Shown: in pieces, positions 46,415 to 55,084 of the stretch
Numbering within the stretch: the stretch's first letter is position 1
Layout: each line of letters starts with the position of its first letter
NCBI GenBank assembly: GCA_905233765.1
Contig: CAJOCU010000001.1
Coordinates: 1 to 64,000 of the forward strand
Direction: 5' to 3'
Length of the DNA: 64,000 nt
From: an uncultured Bacteroidaceae bacterium
GTDB lineage: Bacteria; Bacteroidota; Bacteroidia; Bacteroidales; Bacteroidaceae
Program-made: the position numbers and the translations under genes
Notes under the pieces: model-generated
What the model was told of the DNA's origin: nothing
Database searches by the model: none
What the model saw: only the letters and a program-made list of their open reading frames with translations

Positions 46415-47143
46415 ATGAAAGGATTAAAGTTTTATGCAATCGGCCTCGTTGCAGCTCTCCTGCTGCAATCCTGCGGCATGAACAACACCACGAAGGGTGC
46501 TCTGATCGGCGCTGGCGGTGGTGGTGCACTCGGTGCTGCCCTCGGTGGTATTATTGCTAAGAACAACAAGGGCCAGTGGGCTGCCATCGGCGGTGCTGCA
46601 GGTGCTGTTGCAGGCACAGCTGCCGGTGCCATCATCGGCAACAAGATGGACAAGGCCAAGAAGGCTGCTGAAGAGATTGAGAATGCACAGGTTGAGACCG
46701 TTACCGACGGCAACGGCTATCAGGCTGTGAAGTTGACATTCGACAGCGGTATCCTCTTCGACAGCGGTAAGTCCACCCTGCGTCCCGTTGCTCAGAACAC
46801 CCTTACGAAGTTTGCCAACAACGTGCTGAAGCAGAACCCCGACATGAATGTCGGCATCCTCGGTTTCACCGACAACCAGGGCTTCAAGAGCGCTAAGAGC
46901 GCTGAGCAGAGCAAGCAGATGAACCTGCAGCTGTCTCAGGATCGTGCTCAGTCCGTCTGCAACTTCCTGCAGGGTCAGGGCGTCGGCTCCGGCCAGATCA
47001 AGGAAGTCGTCGGTTTCGGCGAGGACAACCCCGTTGCCAGCAACGCAACAGCTGAAGGTCGTCAGCAGAACCGTCGCGTGGAGGTTTACCTCTATGCCAG
47101 CGAGGAGATGATCAAGGCTGCTCAGGAAGCCATCAAGAAGTAA
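46415..47143 (+). CDS. OmpA-family lipoprotein with glycine zipper
   Basis: This 242-residue protein has a lipobox (ALLLQSC), a glycine-zipper membrane segment (GALIGAGGGGALGAALGG and GGAAGAVAGTAAGAIIG) and a C-terminal OmpA-like peptidoglycan-binding domain (about 120-235: LTFDSGILFDSGKSTL, GFTDNQGFKSAKSAEQ, LSQDRAQSVCNFL, GFGEDNPVASNATAEGRQQNRRVE). It anchors the outer membrane to the cell wall. Codon bias is strong, suggesting high expression. A perfect terminator follows. Confidence 0.93.
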   Translation: MKGLKFYAIGLVAALLLQSCGMNNTTKGALIGAGGGGALGAALGGIIAKNNKGQWAAIGGAAGAVAGTAAGAIIGNKMDKAKKAAEEIENAQVETVTDGNGYQAVKLTFDSGILFDSGKSTLRPVAQNTLTKFANNVLKQNPDMNVGILGFTDNQGFKSAKSAEQSKQMNLQLSQDRAQSVCNFLQGQGVGSGQIKEVVGFGEDNPVASNATAEGRQQNRRVEVYLYASEEMIKAAQEAIKK

Positions 47144-47165
47144 GGCCGAAATCCTTCTTCAACAT

Positions 47166-47199
47166 AAAAGAGGTACGCGCGATGCGCGTACCTCTTTTT
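47166..47199 (+). terminator. Intrinsic terminator of the OmpA-family gene
   Basis: A 15-base perfect stem AAAAGAGGTACGCGC/GCGCGTACCTCTTTT with a three-base loop GAT and terminal T-run. It can also serve the convergent gene. Confidence 0.9.
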
Positions 47200-47216
47200 A
47201 TATGGAGTCAATTTAT

Positions 47217-47879
47217 TTATTCCTCGATACCTTTGATGTAGGGGAGACTCCAATGGTATTTCACCGCCAACATACGAATACCGATGGCCACGGTGCAGGA
47301 GAGCAGCGCACAACCCTCGGGCGTCCAACCCCAACGTAGGAACAAGACATAGACGATGCCGCCGGCCAGACAACAAGTGGCATAGATCTCCTTACGGAAA
47401 ATCAACGGCACCTCATTGATCAGGATGTCACGCAACACGCCACCACCGGCACCCGTGATGCACCCCAGGACAATCGCAGCCCATGTGGGGAAGCCCAGCC
47501 CGAGAGACTTCTCGATACCGATGACATTGAACAACGAGAAACCGATGCAGTCGAACAGGAACCAGGTGTTGTTCTGGCGCACAAGCCACTTGCGGAACAC
47601 AAAGACCCACAACAGACCGAAGAGGCAGGTCAGCAGGTAGATAGGGTCCTCCAACCAGAAAGGCGGTTTGCCGATCATCAGGTCACGGATTGTGCCGCCG
47701 CCACACGCTGTGGCGATGCCCACGATGAGCGCGCCGAAGAGGTCGAACTTCTTTGACGAGGCCAAGCGCGCACCGGAGACGGCACCCGCCAGCGTACCTA
47801 TCACCTCAAGGATGACGAAAGACCAGGGGATGCTCAGCATCGCGCCCATATTCTGAAAAAACTCTTTAATGAATTCCAC
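47217..47879 (-). CDS. TRIC/UPF0126-family cation channel
   Basis: This 220-residue protein has about seven transmembrane helices in two repeated halves, each with a glycine-rich motif (IVGIATACGGGTIRDLMIG and VLGCITGAGGGVLRDILIN). This matches the bacterial YadS/YicG TRIC family, K+-permeable trimeric channels. The start here is a GTG; an ATG ten codons inside is possible. It is last in the minus block that follows mtgA and the plug protein. Confidence 0.88.
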   Translation of the reverse strand: MEFIKEFFQNMGAMLSIPWSFVILEVIGTLAGAVSGARLASSKKFDLFGALIVGIATACGGGTIRDLMIGKPPFWLEDPIYLLTCLFGLLWVFVFRKWLVRQNNTWFLFDCIGFSLFNVIGIEKSLGLGFPTWAAIVLGCITGAGGGVLRDILINEVPLIFRKEIYATCCLAGGIVYVLFLRWGWTPEGCALLSCTVAIGIRMLAVKYHWSLPYIKGIEE

Positions 47880-47886
47880 TGCTTTG

Positions 47887-47914
47887 TTTCGTTTAACGTT
47901 TAGCGTTTAATTCT
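47887..47914. repeat. AT-rich repeat tract (CGTTTAACGTTTAGCG type)
   Basis: Same family as 13126-13157 and 44694-44782, between the plug protein and TRIC genes. Confidence 0.6.
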
Positions 47915-49139
47915 TCACTCTAACATACCCCACCAGCGCATCGTAGCGAGCACCTTGTGGGCGGTGATAGACGAGGATGGTGTATTCGTTCTCCGTCTGA
48001 TAGAAGTCGCCCTCGGTGAGCGCTGTGCGCCCTACCCCATCGATGACCTGTCGGAACTGGTAGTTGTAGTAGCCCTGTTTCAGGAGCACACCACACTCGT
48101 AAGCATGCAAGCGCTCGTCGTAGGTCATCTTACATTCCGGATCCGGGAAACCATTGCTCCACTGTCCGCAGACATAGACATCACCCTCAAAGAGTTGGGG
48201 ACGCTGCAACAGGAAATGCACAAACAGATATTCGCATTGCGTGTCGTTGTCCTCGTCGCCTGCGTGGCGGATGATGTAGCCGCCATTCACATCCGGATCG
48301 TAGGTATAGTTATGTTGCGGCGCCTGTGCGAACAACGTGGCATGATACTGCTCACCAATCCACGACATTCGGTCCACATTCAGACCATTGAGGCGCACGT
48401 CCAGGATCTCGAACTTATGAAACTCTGCCCCCGCATCAAAGATCAGGTCACGCCGGTGGTTCCATTCCACCCCCGTGGCATGTTGGATGTTGGGCGGGAG
48501 GTTCACGACCGCCGTATCCCAGCGCCGGTTCTGCATCACTACGGTGTGTAGCTCGCGTTGTGGATCCACCACGCGCTGGCCGCCGTAGCTCACGCTATAG
48601 TTCAGCTGTTGGTGGCGTTGCTGGAAATCGATATCCGTATTTGTGAGCACTTGAGCTGCAACGTTCATTCGAGGTTGCAACAGCGAGAAGCACGCCTCCA
48701 GGACAGGTTCTTCGCTGGCGTCACGCTCATCGGCATATACGCTTACGCGGTAGTTGCCCGGCAGGAGCAGGCGCACGTCCTCGTTGGGGAAGCTGAAGCG
48801 GTAGTGCGTGTAGAGCACTGTCGTGTTGAAGCTCGTCTCATAGTCCTCGATGGGCAGCCCGTTGAAACCTTCCATGTAGTCACTCTCGAAGATTTCCGTA
48901 TTCGGGCTCCAGTCGGCATTGCAGAATTCCACCTTGTAGATGTATCGCGTGTATTCGTGCGACAACTCATCAAAGGCGATCTCCACACGCTCCCCAATCT
49001 GAGCCACCGGAGGCAGCAGTGGGTCGTCATCCACGATGACCTGCACCGTGCGGATTTGCTCCGAGAAGCTACGCGTCTGCTGAGCGACTGCCTGCAGCGA
49101 CAGCAAGATGAAAGTGACTATCCAATATTTTCTCGTCAT
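47907..49139 (-). CDS. Type IX secretion plug protein (DUF5103)
   Basis: This 410-residue protein has a signal peptide (ATG at 49139: MTRKYWIVTFILLSLQAVAQ) and an all-beta body with DDPLLPPVAQIGERVEIAFDEL, YKVEFCNADWSPN, YMEGFNGLPIEDYETSFNTT and HYRFSFPNEDVRLLLPGNYR, which are diagnostic of DUF5103. This family plugs the SprA translocon of the type IX secretion system. It implies that the cell has the whole system, with the core genes outside the window, and fits the sorting signal on the 1310-residue protein. Confidence 0.88.
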   Translation of the reverse strand: MTRKYWIVTFILLSLQAVAQQTRSFSEQIRTVQVIVDDDPLLPPVAQIGERVEIAFDELSHEYTRYIYKVEFCNADWSPNTEIFESDYMEGFNGLPIEDYETSFNTTVLYTHYRFSFPNEDVRLLLPGNYRVSVYADERDASEEPVLEACFSLLQPRMNVAAQVLTNTDIDFQQRHQQLNYSVSYGGQRVVDPQRELHTVVMQNRRWDTAVVNLPPNIQHATGVEWNHRRDLIFDAGAEFHKFEILDVRLNGLNVDRMSWIGEQYHATLFAQAPQHNYTYDPDVNGGYIIRHAGDEDNDTQCEYLFVHFLLQRPQLFEGDVYVCGQWSNGFPDPECKMTYDERLHAYECGVLLKQGYYNYQFRQVIDGVGRTALTEGDFYQTENEYTILVYHRPQGARYDALVGYVRVKN

Positions 49140-49149
49140 CGTTATTGCG

Positions 49150-49195
49150 TCTTCATTCGTCATTCATCATTCATCATTCGTCATTCATCATTGGA
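49150..49195. repeat. AT-rich repeat tract (CATTCATCATTCGT type)
   Basis: CATTCGTCATTCATCATTC units between mtgA and the plug gene. The last MtgA residues (NDE) and its stop are written in the tract. Confidence 0.65.
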
Positions 49196-49860
49196 TTGAT
49201 GAATTTCATCTGCCTCATGATCCATGTCTGGCGCTGCAGCATATAGCCCGATGGATTCTTGCTGCTGAAGCGCAATGGGTTGGGGAGCGTGGCAGCGATG
49301 AGGGCACACTGCGGACGTGTCAGCTGTGCCGCCGTGCATCCGAAGTGCCATTGCGCCACCGCCTCGGCACCATAGATTCCATCGCCCATCTCGATGGAGT
49401 TCAGATAGACCTCCATGATACGCTGCTTGGACCAGCATAGCTCGACGAGGAAGGTGAAGTAGGCCTCCAGTCCCTTTCGCGCCCACGAATGGCCGGGCCA
49501 CAGAAAGACATTCTTCGCTGTCTGCTGGCTGATGGTGCTGGCACCGCGCTGGCGCTTACCCTTCCGGTTCTCCTCAAGGGCTTTCCCGATGGCATCGAAA
49601 TCGAAACCGTGGTGCTCCAGGAAGCGCTGGTCCTCAGAGGCCATCACGGCCACCGGCATATAGATTGACATCTCGTCCAGCGACACCCAGTGGTGACGCA
49701 GCCGCAACGTCTCGCCGCGACCTACCTGCTGACCACAACGTATCAGCATCAGCGGTGTCACATAAACAGGCAGGAAGCGGTACAGAACGACTGCACCAAT
49801 GCTGGTGGCGAAGAACAGCACCACCACCCAACGCAGAATCTTCTGTATCCTCTTCAACAT
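49174..49860 (-). CDS. mtgA: Monofunctional peptidoglycan transglycosylase
   Basis: This 228-residue membrane-anchored GT51 enzyme polymerises lipid II glycan chains. After one N-terminal helix ([20 protein letters not shown]) come the catalytic glutamate motif [35 protein letters not shown] and [18 protein letters not shown]. The start is the ATG at 49860; the frame is open to 49950, but that part consists of a palindromic repeat and lies on the PqqD gene. Confidence 0.95.
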   Translation of the reverse strand: MLKRIQKILRWVVVLFFATSIGAVVLYRFLPVYVTPLMLIRCGQQVGRGETLRLRHHWVSLDEMSIYMPVAVMASEDQRFLEHHGFDFDAIGKALEENRKGKRQRGASTISQQTAKNVFLWPGHSWARKGLEAYFTFLVELCWSKQRIMEVYLNSIEMGDGIYGAEAVAQWHFGCTAAQLTRPQCALIAATLPNPLRFSSKNPSGYMLQRQTWIMRQMKFINPMMNDE

Positions 49861-49888
49861 TTTACTCTCTATTTTCCTCCCGCTGCAG

Positions 49889-49933
49889 GCTTCTCCCTCG
49901 CCTTTCGGAGAGGGAGTGAGGGGGTGAGGCTTT
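49889..49933. repeat. GC-rich palindromic repeat before mtgA
   Basis: CTCCCTC (49893-49899) and GAGGGAG (49910-49916) with a GTGAGGGGGTGAGG flank. It lies between the PqqD and mtgA genes. Confidence 0.75.
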
Positions 49934-50206
49934 TCAACTCTCCTCCACAAGTCCCGCCTCGCGCCAATCCTCCATCATCTTGGTAGCATCGCGCAAAGCA
50001 GTATCCGAATCCACCTCGTACTCTTCTGTCAGCAGCTGTGCCAACATCGGAGCGTCGAAATCCTTGCCTTCCACGGCACGCCAGAGGTAGGCCGCGCTCT
50101 CGTTCAAGTTGATGATCTTGGAGAAATCGATGTTCTCCAGCCCATGTGCCACGACGATTGCCTCGCCGCAGATCACTCTTAGTTCAAAACCATTCTTGAT
50201 TCGCAT
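49934..50206 (-). CDS. PqqD-family peptide-binding protein
   Basis: This 90-residue protein shows the PqqD winged-helix pattern: [16 protein letters not shown] as the opening strands, [20 protein letters not shown] in the middle and [20 protein letters not shown] then [13 protein letters not shown] at the end. PqqD proteins are recognition elements that hold a leader peptide for modification or processing. No precursor peptide or modifying radical SAM enzyme is adjacent. The neighbours upstream are an S26-type peptidase and an HPr-kinase-like protein, an association also known in some lasso and other peptide clusters. Confidence 0.82.
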   Translation of the reverse strand: MRIKNGFELRVICGEAIVVAHGLENIDFSKIINLNESAAYLWRAVEGKDFDAPMLAQLLTEEYEVDSDTALRDATKMMEDWREAGLVEES

Positions 50207-50207
50207 C

Positions 50208-50240
50208 TTATAATTCTATAATTTTATAATCTTATTATCT
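50208..50240. repeat. AT-rich tract before the PqqD gene
   Basis: Repeated ATAATTCTATAATTTTATAATC units between the peptidase and PqqD genes. Confidence 0.5.
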
Positions 50241-50247
50241 ACTCTTC

Positions 50248-50697
50248 TCACCCCTCGACCGTCAGCCTATATATAAACAGCAGCCATCGCCGGATTGGCA
50301 GCAGGCGCCGCCACATTCTGATTCTCCGTTGCAGCACCCTGTCACTAGCCTTCAGCACATGGCCGTTGGGTCGCAGGTATTCCGTCACGACACCGCACAC
50401 ATCGCTCTTCAAGCAATGTTCCGTGCCGCGCACATTCCCGTCGCCCATCAGCGTCAGCTGTTCACCGTCTATGGCGATGATGCGATGCAGCACGAAATGT
50501 CCGGGTGCGATTTCTGCCAGCACAGCATCGCCAACCGCGAGGTCCGTCCACGGTGCCAGCGTCACACGGTCGCGCAAGTGCTCCAGGAAAGGTCGCATAC
50601 TGTAGCCCTTCACCGAGATGATGACCTTCTCTCCCCCTGCCACGTACTGTCGCACCAACGGCAACAGCTGGTCATTGGGCAGCTCCTTGCGCGCCAT
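50248..50697 (-). CDS. S24/S26-type (signal peptidase-like) peptidase
   Basis: This 149-residue protein has the S24/S26 fold with catalytic Ser in VKGYSMRPFLEHLRDRVTL (about 32) and a downstream region with GDAVLAEIAPGHFVLHRIIAID and LMGDGN; the general base would be a Lys or His in this stretch. The C-terminus is basic and hydrophobic (RRWLLFIYRLTVEG), possibly a membrane-associated helix. The ATG at 50697 (MARKELPND) matches the usual start of such proteins. In-frame starts at 50757 (GTG) or 50808 (ATG) would add a Trp/Arg-rich segment, partly from a TATAAG-type repeat. It sits between an HPr-kinase-like gene and PqqD. Confidence 0.75.
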   Translation of the reverse strand: MARKELPNDQLLPLVRQYVAGGEKVIISVKGYSMRPFLEHLRDRVTLAPWTDLAVGDAVLAEIAPGHFVLHRIIAIDGEQLTLMGDGNVRGTEHCLKSDVCGVVTEYLRPNGHVLKASDRVLQRRIRMWRRLLPIRRWLLFIYRLTVEG

Positions 50698-50787
50698 CGA
50701 CGCAGCCCCTGCATCGGCATACCGACGCTGCTTGGCATGCCGCCAGGGTGTTGCCACCCACCGCGCAAGGCGCTTAATGAATTTTTT

Positions 50788-50832
50788 GATAGGACTTATA
50801 AGACTCATAGCACTTATAGGACTTATAGGACC
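50788..50832. repeat. TATAAG-type repeat tract
   Basis: Units of ACTTATAGG/ACTTATAAG. The same unit precedes htrA (54798-54839) and the gene at 61118 (61061-61104). Confidence 0.7.
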
Positions 50833-51713
50833 CTCACCCCCGCAAAGCACACCCTCACAGCCTCCTCATCTGGACGACATCCCAGCCAGAACACACGTGT
50901 GGTGATGAGCAGTCGCGAAATCGTATCGCAGATGCCGTCATAGACGCGGCGGTCCCATTTCATGGAACTCACGGCCGGCAGGAGTGTGGCGAAAGCCTCC
51001 ACGGGTGCCATCTGCCGGATGGTATTCTCGGGTTTCTGTTCGATGCGTGTGATAGCCCCCACGGGAGCCCAGATATTGCGGTAGCACGGCGTCTTGCCGC
51101 TCCACGGCGAGCCATAGATACGAGTCTCTCCATCCACAATGCGCACGACGGGGTTGTCATCGTTCATCAGATCGCAGCCGGGAATATATTTGTGCCACAA
51201 CCAGGTGTGCGTGCTCTTTCCGGTGCCACTCGGAGCCGTAAACAAGTAGCCCTTGCCATCGTGGCGGATGACGGAAGCGTGCACCAGCAGCGTGTCCTGC
51301 TCAGCAGCCGCAAAGGCATAGGCCATCATCAGGGCGTTGTTCAACCCAAACTGTTGCTGTCGCAGGCCTGTCCCAGTCAGCACCGCTTCACAACGAGCGA
51401 AGTCATCGTGTGCTGTCAGACAGCAGCTGAGCGTGCCGCCGTCGCAGGCGGGCAAGCTGATTTCAAAGGCATAGCTACCGTCTGCCTGCCGATAGACGCC
51501 GTGGTTGGCACCACCGCAGTCGAACTGTCCCACCTCCTCCCAGGCCGAGAAGTCGGGAGCAATGCCCTCGCGCACCATCATCGTAAAAAGCATATCGCCC
51601 CCTTCCTCACACACAAACGGTGAGAAAGAGGGGATGATATCCGTAGCCGCCAAAGCATCTGGGAGCTGTACCTCCATCAGGTGCTCTGCCACTCTGTAAT
51701 GAACCACGTTCAT
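50823..51713 (-). CDS. HPr-kinase/PEPCK-like P-loop protein
   Basis: This 296-residue protein has a beta-rich N-terminal domain and a C-terminal HPr kinase-like domain (about 140-280) with P-loop TAPSGTGKSTHTWLWHK and acidic motif NDDNPVVRI, followed by YGSPWSGKTPCYRN. It lacks the N-terminal domain of true HPr kinases. Related kinases occur in peptide biosynthesis clusters, where one phosphorylates a precursor. Its first codon overlaps the stop of the secreted protein upstream and it lies just before the S26-type peptidase and PqqD genes, so these probably act together. Confidence 0.8.
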   Translation of the reverse strand: MNVVHYRVAEHLMEVQLPDALAATDIIPSFSPFVCEEGGDMLFTMMVREGIAPDFSAWEEVGQFDCGGANHGVYRQADGSYAFEISLPACDGGTLSCCLTAHDDFARCEAVLTGTGLRQQQFGLNNALMMAYAFAAAEQDTLLVHASVIRHDGKGYLFTAPSGTGKSTHTWLWHKYIPGCDLMNDDNPVVRIVDGETRIYGSPWSGKTPCYRNIWAPVGAITRIEQKPENTIRQMAPVEAFATLLPAVSSMKWDRRVYDGICDTISRLLITTRVFWLGCRPDEEAVRVCFAGVRVL

Positions 51714-52195
51714 GGTGTTTCCTCCTCCGTGAGGACAGGACGGTATTCCTCTGCCTTGAAGCGGAACTCGCCGACTGGCAGATCCTTCAGGTGGAAACTG
51801 GCATCCCGCTCGTACCGCTTACGGATTTTACGCAGGACACGTTGCAGCTTCATCGGTTTCTTGTCGAAGAAGACATTGCAGATGGCATTCTTATAACCGG
51901 CCCGCTCCATGTGGATCTGTAGCTGCAAGCTGTAGAGCGAGCGATCCAGCAGGAAGTGATGTGCCGCGTCGAGGTAGGCACTGTCAATGGGTTGTATCTC
52001 CGTCACACACGCCACGCTATCCTTGAACGATATGGCAAAGCCAAGCATATACACACGTTGCATCTTCGGCTCCTCGGTGACCTTGACCTTCTTATCATTA
52101 TTGGTAGCTGCCGCAGCCGTGAGCGTTGCGCAAAGCAGCACAGCAGCGAGTGCCCATCCAGTGAGTCTGGAACTGCTTCCCTTCATCGTTCTCAT
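51710..52195 (-). CDS. Secreted protein of unknown function, after rpoD
   Basis: This 161-residue protein has a signal peptide ([17 protein letters not shown]), no recognisable domain and an even alpha/beta composition: [20 protein letters not shown] near residue 44, then [20 protein letters not shown], and a basic helix [16 protein letters not shown] near 120. Four-base overlaps couple it to both neighbours: rpoD upstream and the HPr-kinase-like gene downstream. It is thus a likely partner of the kinase/peptidase/PqqD group. Confidence 0.65.
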   Translation of the reverse strand: MRTMKGSSSRLTGWALAAVLLCATLTAAAATNNDKKVKVTEEPKMQRVYMLGFAISFKDSVACVTEIQPIDSAYLDAAHHFLLDRSLYSLQLQIHMERAGYKNAICNVFFDKKPMKLQRVLRKIRKRYERDASFHLKDLPVGEFRFKAEEYRPVLTEEETP

Positions 52196-53052
52196 CCCAG
52201 ATAGGATTTGAGGAGTTTACTCTTAGAATTATTACGCAGTCGGCGAATCGCCTTCTCCTTGATCTGGCGCACACGCTCACGGGTGAGGTTGAACTTATCG
52301 CCAATCTCCTCCAGTGTCATCTCCTGATGGTTGATACCGAAGAACATCTCCACGATCTGCTTCTCACGCTCCGAGAGGGTACTCAGTGCACGGTCTATCT
52401 CGCGGCTCAGGCTCTCATTGACCAAGGTCTTGTCGGCCATCGGGCTGTCGTCGTTCACGATCACGTCCAACAGCGTGTTATCCTCTCCCTCGACGAAAGG
52501 AGCATCCACCGAGATATGGCGGCCACTCACCTTCAGCGTATCGGAAATCTTATCAACAGGGATATCCAGTTCATCGGCCAGTTCATCGGGACTCGGACGG
52601 CGCTCGTTCTCCTGCTCGAATTTCGACAAGGCCTTCGAGATCTTGTTCAGCGACCCGACTTGGTTCAGGGGCAGACGCACGATACGGCTCTGCTCGGCCA
52701 AGGCCTGCAGAATACTCTGACGGATCCACCACACGGCATAGGAGATGAACTTGAAACCACGCGTCTCGTCGAACTTCTCGGCGGCCTTGATGAGGCCCAG
52801 GTTACCCTCATTAATCAAGTCGGGAAGGCTGAGGCCCTGGTTCTGGTACTGCTTGGCGACACTGACCACGAAGCGCAGGTTCGCACGTGTCAGTTTCTCC
52901 AAGGCTGCGCGGTCACCCTTACGGATGCGCTGGGCCAGCTCCACCTCCTCCTCCACCGTAATCAGGTCCTCACGACCTATTTCCTGAAGGTACTTGTCCA
53001 ACGAAGCACTCTCGCGGTTGGTGATACTCTTGGTAATTTTTAGTTGTCTCAT
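52192..53052 (-). CDS. rpoD: Primary RNA polymerase sigma factor
   Basis: This 286-residue sigma-70 has regions 1.2 ([18 protein letters not shown]), 2 ([52 protein letters not shown]), 3 and 4 ([43 protein letters not shown]) but no region 1.1. This is the primary sigma factor typical of Bacteroidetes, which recognises TAnnTTTG/TTTG promoters like those seen throughout this window. Its own promoter is at 53100-53131. The stop overlaps the next start by four bases. Confidence 0.97.
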   Translation of the reverse strand: MRQLKITKSITNRESASLDKYLQEIGREDLITVEEEVELAQRIRKGDRAALEKLTRANLRFVVSVAKQYQNQGLSLPDLINEGNLGLIKAAEKFDETRGFKFISYAVWWIRQSILQALAEQSRIVRLPLNQVGSLNKISKALSKFEQENERRPSPDELADELDIPVDKISDTLKVSGRHISVDAPFVEGEDNTLLDVIVNDDSPMADKTLVNESLSREIDRALSTLSEREKQIVEMFFGINHQEMTLEEIGDKFNLTRERVRQIKEKAIRRLRNNSKSKLLKSYLG

Positions 53053-53099
53053 TCCTTGTTGGTATATGTAAAAAAGAAGCTACTTGCTTTTAAAGCGCG

Positions 53100-53131
53100 C
53101 AAAATTAATATATATATGGTACACGCGCAAG
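53100..53131 (-). promoter_or_regulatory. Promoter of rpoD
   Basis: TAATTTTG (53100-53107) preceded by CTTG (53128-53131) at a 20-base spacing, with an AT-alternating spacer. Start codon about 48 bases downstream. Confidence 0.65.
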
Positions 53132-53162
53132 AAAAATTCAATCTTTTCACCAAGAAAAATAC

Positions 53163-53199
53163 AAAAAGCGTGAAGTTTTCGATTTTCTTCACGCTTTTT
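53163..53199 (-). terminator. Intrinsic terminator of htrA
   Basis: A 13-base perfect stem AAAAAGCGTGAAG/CTTCACGCTTTTT with an 11-base loop, read after htrA on the minus strand and followed by TTTTTGTATTTTT. It also marks the upstream limit of the rpoD operon. Confidence 0.85.
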
Positions 53200-53263
53200 G
53201 CCTATTTCAAACTTTTTGGCCTGCTTTTTGCAGTCTCACTTTTCCATTTTTCATTCTTCATTC

Positions 53264-54769
53264 TTATTTCTTATCCTCAGATAAGTCTATGGCCGTCGCC
53301 ACTCTCCGTCCGCTCTGCGTGATGGCACGAATCCACAGCACGCGGTCGCTGCTCTGGTTGGCAGCCTTCACAGCTTCCTCGAAGTCCTCCACTGTGCGCA
53401 TCTCACGGTCGTTCACCTGCAAGAGAATCATCCCCTTTGTGATACCGGCTTCCGCCAACTTACCTTTCTTGATGGCTGTCACCTCGAGACCGTAGCGCAG
53501 CGCCAAGGCCTGCTTCGTCTCGTCGGTCAGCGGTTTCAGTTGAGCGCCAAACAGGTCGATATCCATCTCTTCCATCACCTCCGTGCCACCTTGTGCATTG
53601 CGGAGTGTGGCCGTCTCGGTGCGGCTCTTCTTGTTGCGCAGGAACGTCACCTTCACCTTCTCGCCCGGTCGGCGCTGCGAGAGGGCCTCCTGCAACTCAG
53701 CCATCTTCGTGACGGCCTTGTCATCGATGGCCGTCACCACGTCGCCCTTCTGCAGGCCCAGTTCCTCTGCCGTCGTCTTCGGCTCCACGTCGCTGATATA
53801 GATACCTGTGTTGGTGCCGAGATCCACCTCGTTGCCTTTCTCCTTCTCGCTGTCGATATAGTTGGTTACGTCGGTACCGCGCACACCCAGGATGGCTCGC
53901 TGCACCATTCCGAACTCCTTCAGGTCCTTCACCACCTTGTTCATGATTGTCGTGGGGATGGCAAAGCCGTAGCCGCTGTATGAGCCGGTCTGGCTGTAGA
54001 GCATCGCATTGATGCCCACCAGCTCACCACGCTCGTTGACCAGCGCCCCTCCAGAGTTCCCAGCATTGATGGCGGCATCCGTCTGAATAAAGCTCTCCAC
54101 ACCGTTGGCACCCAGGGAACGTGCCTTGGCCGACACAATACCTGCCGTCACGGTGCTCGTCAGGTTGAACGGATTACCCACGGCCAACACCCATTCACCT
54201 ATCTTCAGGGCATCAGAGTTGCCGATGGTGATGGCGGGCAGGTTCTTGGCCTCCACCTTAATGAGCGCCAGGTCCGTGGTCTCATCCAGCCCAATCACGC
54301 GGCCTTTGTACTCCGTGTTGTCGTTCAGCTTCACCAGGATCTCGTCGGCACCAGCCACCACGTGGTTGTTCGTCACGATATAGCCGTCTGTCGAGATGAT
54401 CACACCACTGCCGGCGCCTTGGCGCTTGGGCTGTGTCTCTATCTCCTGCTGGCGCCCCTGTCCGCGGCCACGACCGAAGAAGTCACCGAAGAACTCCTCG
54501 AACGGATCGCGCACGGTCACCGTCTGCCGCTTGGCGTTCTGCGTCACCTTTATATATACGACGCTGTTCACCGAGCGCTCTGCAGCCGTGGTCAGATCCA
54601 CCAGACCGGCGGGAGCTGCCACAGCGGGTGCCGTCGTAGCAGCTGGCGCATCGGCAGCGACAGCCGTTGTTGCCATAGAGATTTTGTTGGTCATGATTGC
54701 GCCTGTCATCAGGCTGCTGCTCAGCACCAGCGCTGCTGCGCCGAGCCACATCTTCGTTTTCTGTGTCAT
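53264..54769 (-). CDS. Periplasmic serine protease DegP/HtrA-like
   Basis: This 501-residue protein has an N-terminal signal/anchor (WLGAAALVLSSSLMTGAIM), a trypsin-like domain with His in NNHVVAGADEI, Asp in TDLALIKVEAK and Ser in INAGNSGGALVN, and two PDZ domains (about 285-380, LGLQKGDVVTAIDDKAV; and about 400-501, ITKGMILLQVNDREM). It degrades or refolds damaged envelope proteins. The ATG at 54769 is used; the frame continues upstream through a TATAAG repeat and the promoter. A terminator follows. Confidence 0.93.
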   Translation of the reverse strand: MTQKTKMWLGAAALVLSSSLMTGAIMTNKISMATTAVAADAPAATTAPAVAAPAGLVDLTTAAERSVNSVVYIKVTQNAKRQTVTVRDPFEEFFGDFFGRGRGQGRQQEIETQPKRQGAGSGVIISTDGYIVTNNHVVAGADEILVKLNDNTEYKGRVIGLDETTDLALIKVEAKNLPAITIGNSDALKIGEWVLAVGNPFNLTSTVTAGIVSAKARSLGANGVESFIQTDAAINAGNSGGALVNERGELVGINAMLYSQTGSYSGYGFAIPTTIMNKVVKDLKEFGMVQRAILGVRGTDVTNYIDSEKEKGNEVDLGTNTGIYISDVEPKTTAEELGLQKGDVVTAIDDKAVTKMAELQEALSQRRPGEKVKVTFLRNKKSRTETATLRNAQGGTEVMEEMDIDLFGAQLKPLTDETKQALALRYGLEVTAIKKGKLAEAGITKGMILLQVNDREMRTVEDFEEAVKAANQSSDRVLWIRAITQSGRRVATAIDLSEDKK

Positions 54770-54797
54770 TGTCTTTATTCTTTTGTTTAAGCGGTTG

Positions 54798-54839
54798 CTT
54801 ATAGGTCCTATAGGTCTTATAGGTCTTATGAGACTCATG
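54798..54839. repeat. TATAAG-type repeat tract in the htrA leader
   Basis: Units of TATAGGTCC/TATAGGTCT, in the htrA message about 30-70 bases before the start codon. Confidence 0.7.
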
Positions 54840-54861
54840 TGCGCCTCCGTGTTTTCGGACA

Positions 54862-54869
54862 CAAAAGTA
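54862..54869 (-). promoter_or_regulatory. Predicted -7 element of htrA
   Basis: TACTTTTG on the minus strand; leader about 90 bases, carrying the TATAAG-type repeat. Confidence 0.5.
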
Positions 54870-55032
54870 GTGCAAAAGTTTAGCAGCCTGCCGTTTTGTC
54901 GTTCTTTTTTGCCTTCTTTTAACACCGCGGCGGCATGGCTTAACAGCACTTAAATCGTTTGCCTGCCATTTTTACATTTCTTGACCGTCAAAAAAAATGA
55001 CGCTTCACGCTCCACCTTTCATGAAAAGTTCG

Positions 55033-55040
55033 TACCTTTG
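55033..55040 (+). promoter_or_regulatory. Predicted -7 element of the HAD phosphatase gene
   Basis: TACCTTTG, 44 bases before the ATG at 55085. Confidence 0.5.
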
Positions 55041-55084
55041 CGCCGCAAATCATAAAATCGCAAATCGTCAAATAGTAAATACAA

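Larger units (their letters stand above)
54770..55084. other. Gene-free divergent region htrA/HAD phosphatase
   Basis: The 315-base gap holds the TATAAG-type repeat (54798-54839), the htrA -7 element (54862-54869), a plus-strand -7 element (55033-55040) and an AAATCG-type tract near 55048-55084. The middle (54900-55000) is AT-rich with no clear gene or RNA. Confidence 0.6.
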
